Source: a bacterium (GTDB taxonomy: Bacteria > UBA8248). From it: 44,737 nucleotides of DNA. The translations under genes were made by a program, and so were the position numbers. The notes below the pieces were generated by a model. It had not been told where the DNA came from. It made no database searches and was given only the letters and a program-made list of their open reading frames with translations. Location of the stretch: the NCBI GenBank assembly GCA_030922375.1, contig JAVEPB010000155.1, forward strand, positions 1-44,737. The letters are read 5' to 3'. Below are positions 8,006-15,967 of this stretch, one piece after another (the first letter of the stretch is position 1; each line of letters starts with the position of its first letter).

Positions 8006-9031
8006 TTAATGTGCGGTCATTGCCTGAATGTCGTACTCCGTATCGGGCACCAGCAGCGGGACGGGTTCACCCCTCAGAAAGCAAAGCAGGTTTTCAGCGG
8101 CCTGGATCTCCATCCGAAGGCGCGAGGAGCGCGAACTCGCTCCCATGTGGCAGGTGAGGATACAATTCTCGATTTGCGTCAGCTCGCCTTCGTAGGGCTC
8201 GCGCTCGAATACATCGAGCGCCGCGCCGCCCAACTGGCCGGACCGCAGGGCCTCGGCCAGCGCTCCCTCATCGATCAGGCCGCCCCGCGCAGTGTTGATG
8301 AGAACAGCGTCCGGCTTCATGGTCGCCAATACCTCGCGGCTGATCACGTTCCTTGTCATCGGGGTGATCGGAACATGGAGGCAGACAACGTCGGCCTCCC
8401 TGAACAGGCGCTCTTTTTCCATCCACTCAATTCCGAGTTCCTCTCCGATGGCTTCGTCGGGCACCAGGTCGTTGGCGATAATCTTCGCGCCGAAGGCAGC
8501 GAGGTGCCGCGCCACGCGCTTGCCGATCCGGCCGACCCCGATGATTCCGACGGTGAGTTCATCGAGCGAGCGGCCCATCACGCGGACCCAGGTCCCGCTG
8601 CGGAGAGAGGTGTCCGATTCCTTGACGCCCCGGATGAGCGAGAGCACGTGGCCCACGGTCAGTTCCGTTACCGCCATGGCATTGGCGCCGGCGACGTAGG
8701 AGACGGGGATCCCCCGCTGGCGCGCGGCCAGAAGGTCCACGCTGTCCAGCCCCACCGAGCACCGGGAGATGAACTTCAAATCCGGCGCGCAATCCATCAC
8801 CGCGGCCGAGATCGGCTCGGCGCCGCCGATGATGGAATCGCACCCGGCGATGAGTTCTTTCATGTCCGCCTCTTTGAGTATTCGCCCATGCGGGTTAAAA
8901 ACGCACTCCACACCGGCCTCCTCGAGCATTCGAACCGGGAACGGGTCGATTTGGCCGAAACGCTCGGGCGAAATCAGCGTGCGCGTGATCGGTTGATCGG
9001 GTCCCGGCGCCGAAAGATTCTGATCGTTCAT
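8006..9031 (-). CDS. D-isomer-specific 2-hydroxyacid dehydrogenase (SerA/SlcC-like)
   Basis: A 341-residue NAD-dependent 2-hydroxyacid dehydrogenase. The nucleotide fold motif GVGRIG is at 165-170 and the catalytic Arg-Glu-His are R249 (NTARGG), E278 (FEREP) and H295 (TCHMG). The size fits catalytic plus NAD domains without the ACT domain of E. coli SerA. The ATG at 9031 is 8 bases from GGAG; another ATG two codons upstream is too close to it. Family members include phosphoglycerate, hydroxypyruvate and (S)-sulfolactate dehydrogenase (SlcC). Given the SuyAB- and ComDE-like genes within 5 kb, oxidation of sulfolactate to sulfopyruvate is a reasonable hypothesis, but general 2-hydroxyacid activity fits equally well on sequence alone. 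Confidence 0.88.
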   Translation of the reverse strand: MNDQNLSAPGPDQPITRTLISPERFGQIDPFPVRMLEEAGVECVFNPHGRILKEADMKELIAGCDSIIGGAEPISAAVMDCAPDLKFISRCSVGLDSVDLLAARQRGIPVSYVAGANAMAVTELTVGHVLSLIRGVKESDTSLRSGTWVRVMGRSLDELTVGIIGVGRIGKRVARHLAAFGAKIIANDLVPDEAIGEELGIEWMEKERLFREADVVCLHVPITPMTRNVISREVLATMKPDAVLINTARGGLIDEGALAEALRSGQLGGAALDVFEREPYEGELTQIENCILTCHMGASSRSSRLRMEIQAAENLLCFLRGEPVPLLVPDTEYDIQAMTAH

Positions 9032-9169
9032 GCACATTTCTCCGGTGAGCCGTCCCGGCGAAAATCAGGCCGCGGCGGAGACGCTCCGAATGGACAGGGG
9101 CCTTAAGCTATCTAAAGGGAAGGAATTCTGTCAAGAAGATGAGAAGGGAACTGCGGTGGCCTCGGGGTC

Positions 9170-9237
9170 ATTCCCTGGAATCCGGGATGATCACATGCCG
9201 TTTGGTCGCCCGCCAGTCCATTCCCTGAAATCAGGGA
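9170..9237. promoter_or_regulatory. pair of similar palindromic sites
   Basis: Two copies of an 18-base site lie 50 bases apart: ATTCCCTGGAATCCGGGA at 9170-9187 and ATTCCCTGAAATCAGGGA at 9220-9237. The second has a perfect 6-base inverted repeat (TCCCTG/CAGGGA) around AAAT; the first has one mismatched pair. They sit upstream of the 2-hydroxyacid dehydrogenase gene (minus strand). Paired sites like these suggest binding of a dimeric regulator, but no regulator gene is adjacent. Confidence 0.4.
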
Positions 9238-9274
9238 GCGGGCGCACCTTTTATCGATGGGGGTTGAATTCTCG

Positions 9275-9574
9275 CTAGGCGGCCAGTGGCACTTTTTCCT
9301 CCGTCTTTCCCCAGCGCGCTTCGAAATGTTTGGTCGTCCGGATTTTTTCCTCGAAGGCGAAGTGTTTCAGCGCGAAGCAAAAGAATATCAGGCACCAAAG
9401 AGGCAGCCACCAAATCGGTTTGCTGGACTGCATTTCAAAAATAAAGTCCATGCCGGAGGCAGCCACCCACCCCATCAGGCCCGCCGGAAGGGCGATAAAT
9501 CCCGTGGAAGCGAGTGCGGCGGCATATATTCTGATCCTGGGCGAAAATCCAAAATCTCCTCGTAAACTGAACAT
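9275..9574 (-). CDS. small membrane protein of unknown function
   Basis: A 99-residue frame with two clear hydrophobic segments, about residues 17-44 and 53-73 (rich in W, L, F and C), joined by a short polar loop and followed by a charged C-terminal tail. AGGGGA lies 8 bases before the ATG, which supports translation. I do not recognise a family. It stands alone in the spacer between the 2-hydroxyacid dehydrogenase and the amidase genes. The membrane-like pattern together with the ribosome-binding site makes it more credible than the neighbouring short frames, but it remains hypothetical. Confidence 0.5.
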   Translation of the reverse strand: MFSLRGDFGFSPRIRIYAAALASTGFIALPAGLMGWVAASGMDFIFEMQSSKPIWWLPLWCLIFFCFALKHFAFEEKIRTTKHFEARWGKTEEKVPLAA

Positions 9575-9928
9575 GGCGTTTTTCCCCTATTTCTTTTGGC
9601 TCATCCTTGAGCTTGCTGCCACAGGGGCGGTGACTTAATCACCGGGGTCTTGTTTGTCGTTCCACCGGCATCCTTGCCGGCCTATTACTAATATCGGCCT
9701 TAGCGGATAAAGGGAGAGTCTGTGGGAAAGAGATACGTGGCCCAGTTCACTAAAAATCCTGCTAAAGGGCACTAAGTGTCCGTTTGTGAACGTTTTATGC
9801 CGATTAACCGGGAGATTCGGGTTGAGAGGGGCCAGCGGAGGGCGGGTGAAATGACCCGGGCCGCTCCTATCCCTTACAATGAGAGCTTCTGATCTACCCT
9901 GCTTTTCATGACCCCAAAGGAGAAATTC
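9575..9928. other. intergenic region, no supported gene
   Basis: About 350 bases. A 119-codon minus-strand frame (9635-9994) crosses it but has the composition of chance translation and overlaps the AtzG-like start. Small inverted repeats occur, such as CCGGC/GCCGG around 9666-9683, without a T run. It probably contains the promoter for the AtzG-like and amidase genes. Confidence 0.4.
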
Positions 9929-10162
9929 ATGGGTGAGGGAGAATTTCGGGGGGACGCCGGCCGTCTCGAATCCGAAATTGAGGAGATAGCCCACGTCGTA
10001 TATGGCCTCCCCAAAAACGAACAGTCGAAATCGGTGGCCAGGGATACGGCATCTCTTCTTCTCACGCTCTCAGGCGTTAAATTCGCGAAGGAAGAAGAGC
10101 CCATTCTTCCCCGGAGGCCTGAGGCGGGCGCAACCGGACCTGGAGGGCGCGTCGATGGCTGA
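9929..10162 (+). CDS. AtzG/GatC-like small partner of the amidase (DUF4089-type)
   Basis: A 77-residue helical protein whose stop overlaps the amidase start (ATGGCTGA), so the two are translationally coupled. AAAGGAG precedes the ATG at 9929 by 6 bases; an upstream in-frame ATG at 9908 has no such site. The pattern 'helix, GLP, then V..D..SLLLTLSG, then acidic EEEP' resembles AtzG, the short GatC-like subunit that binds AtzE-type amidases such as 1-carboxybiuret hydrolase. The resemblance is weak in a short sequence, but the position immediately before an amidase-signature enzyme is exactly that of atzG. It likely stabilises the amidase rather than having activity of its own. Confidence 0.55.
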   Translation: MGEGEFRGDAGRLESEIEEIAHVVYGLPKNEQSKSVARDTASLLLTLSGVKFAKEEEPILPRRPEAGATGPGGRVDG

Positions 10163-11519
10163 GGACTGGAGATTGACGCTGAGTGAGGGATTGGCCCGAA
10201 TCTCGGACGGCGCCCTCACGTCGGCGGAATGGACCCGATCGCTTCTCGAGCGAATCGACGGTTGCGAGGAGCACGTGAAGGCCTGGGCGCAGGTGGACCG
10301 GGGGGGAGCCATTGCCGCCGCCGAGGAAGCCGACCGCGCGCGCGCCGCCGGCGAGGCGCGGGGTCCCCTCGCGGGGGCCCCATTCGGCGCAAAGGATATT
10401 TTTGACATCAAGGGGCTCCGGCGAGAGGCGGGCTCGCCCCTCTACACGGGCTATGTCCCGGAGGATGACGCCGCCTGCGTCGCCCGGCTCCGGGGGGCGG
10501 GCGCCATTCCCCTGGGCAAGGCGGTGACCACCCAGTTCGCGAACGGCGACCCGTCGATCACTCGGAATCCCTGGAGTCTGGAACGGAGCCCGGGTGGATC
10601 GAGCAGCGGTTCCGCGGCCGCCGTGGCTGCTGGAATGGTTCCCGCCGCGCTGGGGAGCCAGACGACCGGCTCGACGCTGCGGCCCGCGGCTTATTGCGGC
10701 GTTGAGGCCCTGAAACCCACCTACGGGCGAATTCCCCGCAGTGGAATCGTCAAGGTGTCGTGGACATTCGATCACGTGGGCCTCATCGCCCGCTCAATTG
10801 AGGATATCGCCAGGCTCCTCGAGGTCATGTCCGGCCCGGACCCCGGCGACCATGGGGCCCCCGATGCGGAGGTTGAGGCTTATACCGATGCGTCCGCCCC
10901 CCGGCGGCCCGGGCGCGCCCTTTTTTTGAAGGAGGATTTTCTCCCCCCCTCGAGCGGGGAGGTGGCGGATCATATGTCGAGGGCGGTGGCGCGGCTCGAG
11001 GAAAACGGGGTGAAGGTCGATGAGGGGAGGCTCCCCTGCGGTTTCGACGAAATACACGCCGCGCACTTCGTGGCCCGGTGCGTCGATTCGGCTACCTATC
11101 ACGAGGACATGTTCATCGAAAACGCGGACGACTATGCCCCCCGCTGCCGGACCACGGTGACGACGGGACTCATGGTGCCCGCCGTTCACTACCTCAAGGC
11201 GCTGCGTCTGCGCGCCAGATTCACCGAGAAGATGGACGAGGTTTTCGAGCGCTACGATATCGTGATTATGCCGACCCAGGTCGAGGCCCCGCCGCCGTGG
11301 GAGGAGTCCACGGGGAACCCGATGTTCAACGAACAGCTCACCTTCTCGGGCCATCCCGCGGTTACCCTGCCCATCGGGCGCGGGGAGGAGAATATTCCCA
11401 TCGGAATCCAATTCGGCGGGCGCCGGTTCGGCGAGAGCGGTCTGCTCTCGGCCGCCCGGTGGTGCGAGGAGGAGCTTGGCTGGCGGCCGGAGATCGCCGA
11501 GATCACCGGGCTTGGGTAG
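10155..11519 (+). CDS. amidase signature family hydrolase (AtzE/GatA-like)
   Basis: A 454-residue amidase with the Ser-cisSer-Lys triad: K80 in GAPFGAKDIFD, the cis-Ser in SPGGSSSGSA (145-154) and nucleophile S173 in TTGSTLRPA. The C-terminal half has IVIMPT and HPAVTLPIG as in the family. The ATG at 10155 is chosen because GGAG precedes it by about 9 bases and because upstream residues of the longer frame (from 10002) resemble nothing and lie in the other frame of the AtzG-like gene. The substrate is an amide such as a carboxybiuret, a ureide or an aryl amide; which one cannot be told. It is convergent with the acyl-CoA ligase gene. Confidence 0.92.
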   Translation: MAEDWRLTLSEGLARISDGALTSAEWTRSLLERIDGCEEHVKAWAQVDRGGAIAAAEEADRARAAGEARGPLAGAPFGAKDIFDIKGLRREAGSPLYTGYVPEDDAACVARLRGAGAIPLGKAVTTQFANGDPSITRNPWSLERSPGGSSSGSAAAVAAGMVPAALGSQTTGSTLRPAAYCGVEALKPTYGRIPRSGIVKVSWTFDHVGLIARSIEDIARLLEVMSGPDPGDHGAPDAEVEAYTDASAPRRPGRALFLKEDFLPPSSGEVADHMSRAVARLEENGVKVDEGRLPCGFDEIHAAHFVARCVDSATYHEDMFIENADDYAPRCRTTVTTGLMVPAVHYLKALRLRARFTEKMDEVFERYDIVIMPTQVEAPPPWEESTGNPMFNEQLTFSGHPAVTLPIGRGEENIPIGIQFGGRRFGESGLLSAARWCEEELGWRPEIAEITGLG

Positions 11520-11576
11520 CCTCCTGGGCTTCGGAGGCCCGCCGGGCTTAGAAAGTCCTGAAAGGCGGGAATAGTC

Positions 11577-13154
11577 TCAGCCCCGATCCCTAAGCATCCT
11601 CCGGAGGATTTTGCCGCTCCCCGATTTGGGTATCTGGTCGATGAATTCGACCTCGCGAATTTCCTTGAAGCCGGCCACCTTTCCGCGCACAAACTCAAGG
11701 ATCTCCTCGGGCCCGGCGCTCTCGCCATCCTTGAGGACGATAAACGCCTTGGGAATTTCTCCCGCCTCGGGATCCGCCTTGGGCACGACGGCAACGTCCG
11801 CCACCCGGGGGTGGCGGTGGAGCAGGGCCTCGAGTTCGGCCGGCGCGACCGAGAAGCCCTTGTAATTGATCATCTCCTTGAGGCGATCGACGATGTAGAC
11901 GTAACCGTCTTCGTCGATACGGACAATATCGCCGGTGTGGAACCAGCCGCCCCGGAGGGCGCGGGCGGTCTCCTCGGATGCGTTCCAGTAGCCCAGCATG
12001 ACCTGGGGGCCTTTCAGAGTGAGTTCGCCCACTTCCCCCGTTTCCAGTTCGCGCTCGCCCGTTTCGAGGTCCACAACCTTTTGCTCCAGATCCGAGACGG
12101 GCGGCCCGATGGACTCCTCCCTCATCCATTCCTCCTCGAGCGGGTTCATATGGGTGACGGGCGAGGTCTCGGTTAACCCGTAGCCCATGAAGGTCAGACA
12201 ACCCGTTTTCTCCTGCGTCAGCCGCCGCACCTCGGGCGGCAGCGGCGCCGCCCCGCTCATGATGTAGCGGAGCGATGAGAGATCGTAATTCTCCGTCTCC
12301 GGGTGATGAACGATGGCGAGCAGGGCCGGCGGGACAGCGTGTAAAAGGGTGAGGCGGTGGCGCTCGATGAGCGAGAGCGCGCCCTCGACATCGAAGCGGC
12401 GCATCAGCACCTGCTTGGCTCCGGCGAGGATGAGGCCGCCCATGATCATGGTCCCATAGATATGGTAGAGGGGGAGGAAAATCAGGCCGCCGTCGCTCTC
12501 GCCGATCCGGTGGTTTTCGACGAACTGGTGATAATTGCACACCAGATTGCGGTGGGAGAGCATCACGCCCTTGGGCCTTCCGGTCGTTCCGCTCGAATAG
12601 GGAAGGGCGATGAGGTCTTTGGCCTGATCTATGGGGGGTTCATCGGGCGGGTCGGTGGTTTCGGCCGCAATCCATGCGTCGAAGTTCAGGAATCCAGCGG
12701 GTGCAACGCCCTCGGTGACGATGATCTCCTTGAGCTCGGGCAGGTCGCCGCGCACGCTCTCGACGAGGGACACCAGCGGGGAATGGACGATCAAGTTCCT
12801 CGCGCCCGAGTCCTCGAGCTGGTAACGGATTTCCTCCTCCTTGTAGGCCGGGTTGAGGGAGGTGAGAATCGCGCCCACCTTCGACCCGCCGAAGAAGGCG
12901 ATTACGAACTCCGCCGAGTTGGGGACGAGGAGGGCGACCCGATCGCCCTTCCGGACCCCGAGCCGGGCGAGGGCGCGGGCGCAGGCGTTGGAGTGTTCCT
13001 CGAGGTCCCGGAAAGTGAGTTCGCGCTCTCCGTCCACGAGTGCCAATTTGTCGGGAAATCGCCCGAAGGTTTGACGCAAAAGCTCGTGAAAAGGATAGAC
13101 GGGGTATTCCAGCGGCGGCCGGAGGTCCGGCGGCGGCTTCGCGTGGGAGGGCAC
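11577..13154 (-). CDS. acyl-CoA synthetase (AMP-forming), 4-coumarate-CoA ligase-like
   Basis: A 525-residue ANL-superfamily ligase. The P-loop YSSGTTGRPKG is at 186-196, GYGLTETSP lies in the middle, GDIVRIDEDGY and VDRLKEMINYKGF lie at the domain hinge, and the C-terminal catalytic lysine is in PKSGSGKILRR. It activates a carboxylic acid to its acyl-CoA through an adenylate in the cytoplasm. Residues around the acid pocket do not let me separate medium-chain fatty acids from aryl acids. The start is GTG with GAGGAAG upstream. The M20 dipeptidase gene lies 54 bases upstream on the same strand, so they may be co-transcribed. The two acyl-CoA dehydrogenases at 37-39 kb could act on its products. 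Confidence 0.92.
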   Translation of the reverse strand: MPSHAKPPPDLRPPLEYPVYPFHELLRQTFGRFPDKLALVDGERELTFRDLEEHSNACARALARLGVRKGDRVALLVPNSAEFVIAFFGGSKVGAILTSLNPAYKEEEIRYQLEDSGARNLIVHSPLVSLVESVRGDLPELKEIIVTEGVAPAGFLNFDAWIAAETTDPPDEPPIDQAKDLIALPYSSGTTGRPKGVMLSHRNLVCNYHQFVENHRIGESDGGLIFLPLYHIYGTMIMGGLILAGAKQVLMRRFDVEGALSLIERHRLTLLHAVPPALLAIVHHPETENYDLSSLRYIMSGAAPLPPEVRRLTQEKTGCLTFMGYGLTETSPVTHMNPLEEEWMREESIGPPVSDLEQKVVDLETGERELETGEVGELTLKGPQVMLGYWNASEETARALRGGWFHTGDIVRIDEDGYVYIVDRLKEMINYKGFSVAPAELEALLHRHPRVADVAVVPKADPEAGEIPKAFIVLKDGESAGPEEILEFVRGKVAGFKEIREVEFIDQIPKSGSGKILRRMLRDRG

Positions 13155-13208
13155 GGAGAGCTTCCTCTGAATAGAAAAAAATCCTGAATCCTACAACGAG
13201 CCGCTATT

Positions 13209-14570
13209 TTAGGGGCTTCCGAACGACTCGCAAATCGCGGCCATGTATTTCGCCCCCTCGATCAGGTACTCGATCTTGAGGTTTTCGTTCGCGCTGTGGG
13301 TCCGGGCGGTGATGTAGCCCACCCCGGTTCCCACGAGCGGAATTCCCAGGCTCCGGATGACCATCCAGGTGGGCGTGCTCCCGCTGCCGAAAGGATTGAT
13401 TACCGCCTCGGCATCATACACCCGGCGCGAGGCCGTCTGGCAGGCCTTGACCGTGATGCTCTCGGGGTCGCTTTTCGCCGGAAGCGACTTGAAGAGAAGT
13501 TCGACCTCGATATCCTCGAAGCCTTGGCGGTCCAGATGGCGGCGGACGCAGTCGCGTATCTTTTCGGGGTCCTGATCCACCACGAGGCGGCAATCGATCT
13601 TGGCCCTGGCCCGGCCCGAAACGATGGTCTTGACCCCCTCGCCGGTGTAGCCCGCGTCCAAGCCCGCGATGTTGAAGGAGGGATTCGTCAGGTGGCGCCG
13701 GGGAAGTTCCTCGTCAGGAAGATCGAGGGCGAAGCGGCGAAGACCGAATTTATGTTTCCGTTCCGCGCCGTCGTAGGGTTTCATCAGTCTGACGAGTTCT
13801 TCCTCTTTTTCGGTGAGAGGTGTCACGTCGTCGTAAAATCCCTCGACGAGGACTTTTTCATCGGAGCCCTTCATCGAGGAGAGCGCCCAATTGAGCCGCC
13901 AGGCGGCGTTTTCATAAATCTGGGCTTGGCTGCTGTGAAAATCGACGTTCGCTGTGCGGCAGCTCAGCTCGAGGTAGCAAAGCCCCTTGTTGCCCAGCGA
14001 GAGGACGGGCACGTCCTCCCTGAAGGTGTCCTCCCAGATGCAGCCGTCAGCGGCGAGCATGTCCTTATTTTCGTTGATGAAGGGGAGAAGTGAGGGGCTG
14101 CCGATCTCCTCCTCGCCCTCGATGATGTACTTGATGGAGCAGGGAATCTCGCCGCGCACGGCGAGAAACGCCTCGAACGCGGCGAGGCGGCTGATGATGT
14201 TGCCTTTGTTGTCCGTTGCCCCGCGCGCGACGACGTAGCCGTCGACCACGTTCGCCTCGAATGGCGGGCTCGTCCACTCGGCGAGTGGATCGGGGGGCTG
14301 TACGTCGTAGTGATTGTAGAAAAGGAGGGTCCTCTCCCCCGCGCCGGTTAAATGCCCCGTCACGATGGGGTGCCCTTCGGTTTTGTGCATTGTGGCTTCG
14401 AGCCCCGCCCGCCCGAGGCGTTCGAGGATGAGCGCGGCCATCTCGTCGATACCGATCTGGGTGGTCGAGATGCTTTTCTGGCGGCATAGCTCCTGGAGGT
14501 CCGAGACGATCCGTTCGGTGTTTTCCTCGATGTGGCTGAGAACGGCATCGAGTTCATCTGAAGCAGGCAT
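13209..14570 (-). CDS. M20 family dipeptidase/metallohydrolase
   Basis: A 453-residue co-catalytic zinc peptidase of the dipeptidase branch of M20. Ligands and catalytic residues are visible: H87 and D89 in NHYDVQPPDP, bridging D120 in GATDNKGN, the catalytic/ligand glutamates in EGEEEIGS (151-158) and the C-terminal His in TARTHSANE. A dimerisation (lid) domain occupies the middle. AAGGAG precedes the ATG by 8 bases. It probably hydrolyses dipeptides or similar amides taken up from outside. It faces away from the alpha/beta hydrolase pair, with about 140 bases of shared upstream sequence. Confidence 0.92.
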   Translation of the reverse strand: MPASDELDAVLSHIEENTERIVSDLQELCRQKSISTTQIGIDEMAALILERLGRAGLEATMHKTEGHPIVTGHLTGAGERTLLFYNHYDVQPPDPLAEWTSPPFEANVVDGYVVARGATDNKGNIISRLAAFEAFLAVRGEIPCSIKYIIEGEEEIGSPSLLPFINENKDMLAADGCIWEDTFREDVPVLSLGNKGLCYLELSCRTANVDFHSSQAQIYENAAWRLNWALSSMKGSDEKVLVEGFYDDVTPLTEKEEELVRLMKPYDGAERKHKFGLRRFALDLPDEELPRRHLTNPSFNIAGLDAGYTGEGVKTIVSGRARAKIDCRLVVDQDPEKIRDCVRRHLDRQGFEDIEVELLFKSLPAKSDPESITVKACQTASRRVYDAEAVINPFGSGSTPTWMVIRSLGIPLVGTGVGYITARTHSANENLKIEYLIEGAKYMAAICESFGSP

Positions 14571-14710
14571 GAAAACGGCTCCTTTGTTGCTAATGATAAT
14601 CCGCGCGGGGAGTTTGTATTTTTTTTGGCCGTGAAGATATGATGCCCTATCGTTTCAATAAATGAAATCGGCGGAATTTTCCGGCAGGCCCAAGGAAGAG
14701 GGGAAATGTA

Positions 14711-15886
14711 ATGGCTGATGCACCGGCGGACAACACGTGGTTCACCTACTTTCCCAAGGACTATCGTTGGTCGTCCGCGATTTGCGGCATGTTGGGCGGC
14801 GCCCGGTGGGGGGCGACCGAGATCGGTGAGGTCGATCAGGTGGGCCGCCGCCTCACCAGGAAAATGGGCGACGATAACCACTGGTTCCGCGAGTGGGTGC
14901 GGATGGCGGACCGGGTGCGGGAGCTTGGCCGCGCGGCCGAGCGAAAGGGGAAAAATCTCTCCGCCGCGGCGCACTATAAGCGCGCCTGTAACTACTATCA
15001 GATGGCCGAGCGCTTCCGCACGCCCAAGGACAAAAAAGCACTCGACGCTTACCGGAAAGGAGTGAATTGCTTTCATCGCTTCGCTCGCCTGACCGATCAG
15101 CCGAAGATTGAAATCGTGGAAGTTCCCTTCGAGGGAAGAAAAAAACTCCCGGGGTATTTCGTTCATGCCCAGAACACCCGAAAGGCGAAACCACCCGTCG
15201 TCGTCTTCTTCGACGGCCTCGATATCACGAAGGAACTCCAGTACATGCGCGGGGTGGAGGACCTGGCGCGCCGGGGGATGAGTTGCCTTGTGATGGACGG
15301 GCCCGGTACCGGAGAGGCGATCCGGTTCCGCAAGATTTATTTGCGCCACGATTACGAGACCGCCGGTTCGGCCGCGCTGGACTATCTTGAAAAGCGAAAA
15401 GACGTGAACGCGAAGAAGGCGGCGATCATGGCGGTCAGCCTGGGCGGCTACTACGCCCCGCGGATTGCGAGTCTGGAGCGGCGCTTCAAGGCTTGTGTCG
15501 CCTGGGGGGCGATTTGGGATTATTACGCCACCTGGAAAAAGCGCATCGACCAGTCCTTCAAAACGGAATTGTCGGTGCCGGGCCACCATATCCAATGGAT
15601 TCTGAACGCAAAGACCATGGACGAGGCTCTCGAAAAACTTGACGGTTTCCGCCTCGACGGGGTGGTTCAGAAGATGCGTTGCCCCTTCCTGCTTACCCAC
15701 GGGGCGAATGACAAACAGATTCCCATGAAGGACGCCCGCGCGCTCTATAACGCGGTGGGCTCAAAGGATAAAACCATGAAGGTGTTCACCGTGGCCGAGG
15801 GCGGGGCCCAGCACTGTCAGCGCGACAACATTTCCCTCGGGACGACATATATGTTCGATTGGCTCAAGGAAAAACTGGGGGCCTGA
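14711..15886 (+). CDS. alpha/beta hydrolase, paralogue 1 (FrsA/pseudooxynicotine-hydrolase-like)
   Basis: A 391-residue two-part protein: a helical N-terminal half (about 1-150) and an alpha/beta hydrolase core. The core shows the FFDGLDITKE oxyanion region, nucleophile S243 in MAVSLGGYYAPR (Ala replaces the first Gly of GxSxG), D334 in HGANDKQ and H368 in GGAQHCQ. The architecture is that of hydrolases acting on C-C bonds or esters such as 2,6-dihydroxypseudooxynicotine hydrolase; the substrate here is unknown. The next gene is a close paralogue 81 bases downstream and a third copy lies at 22.7 kb. Tandem duplication with retained catalytic residues suggests related but distinct substrates. 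Confidence 0.85.
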   Translation: MADAPADNTWFTYFPKDYRWSSAICGMLGGARWGATEIGEVDQVGRRLTRKMGDDNHWFREWVRMADRVRELGRAAERKGKNLSAAAHYKRACNYYQMAERFRTPKDKKALDAYRKGVNCFHRFARLTDQPKIEIVEVPFEGRKKLPGYFVHAQNTRKAKPPVVVFFDGLDITKELQYMRGVEDLARRGMSCLVMDGPGTGEAIRFRKIYLRHDYETAGSAALDYLEKRKDVNAKKAAIMAVSLGGYYAPRIASLERRFKACVAWGAIWDYYATWKKRIDQSFKTELSVPGHHIQWILNAKTMDEALEKLDGFRLDGVVQKMRCPFLLTHGANDKQIPMKDARALYNAVGSKDKTMKVFTVAEGGAQHCQRDNISLGTTYMFDWLKEKLGA

Positions 15887-15967
15887 TCGCCCACGGATTT
15901 TTTTATCGATTCCGTTCGGCGTACGGGACGTTTCGATGCGTCCCTTCCGGGATATGGAGAGTATTCA

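Noticed and set aside
9635-9994. 119-codon minus-strand frame.
   Set aside because: It has a chance-like composition, no ribosome-binding site or family resemblance, and overlaps the better-supported AtzG-like gene.
10002-10154. Longer amidase start at 10002.
   Set aside because: The extra 51 residues are in the other frame of the AtzG-like gene, resemble no amidase N-terminus, and the ATG at 10155 has its own GGAG.
11519-11570. GC-rich inverted repeats between the amidase and acyl-CoA ligase genes as a terminator.
   Set aside because: A short stem (GCCTCC/GGAGGC) is present but no T run follows on either strand, so I do not list it.
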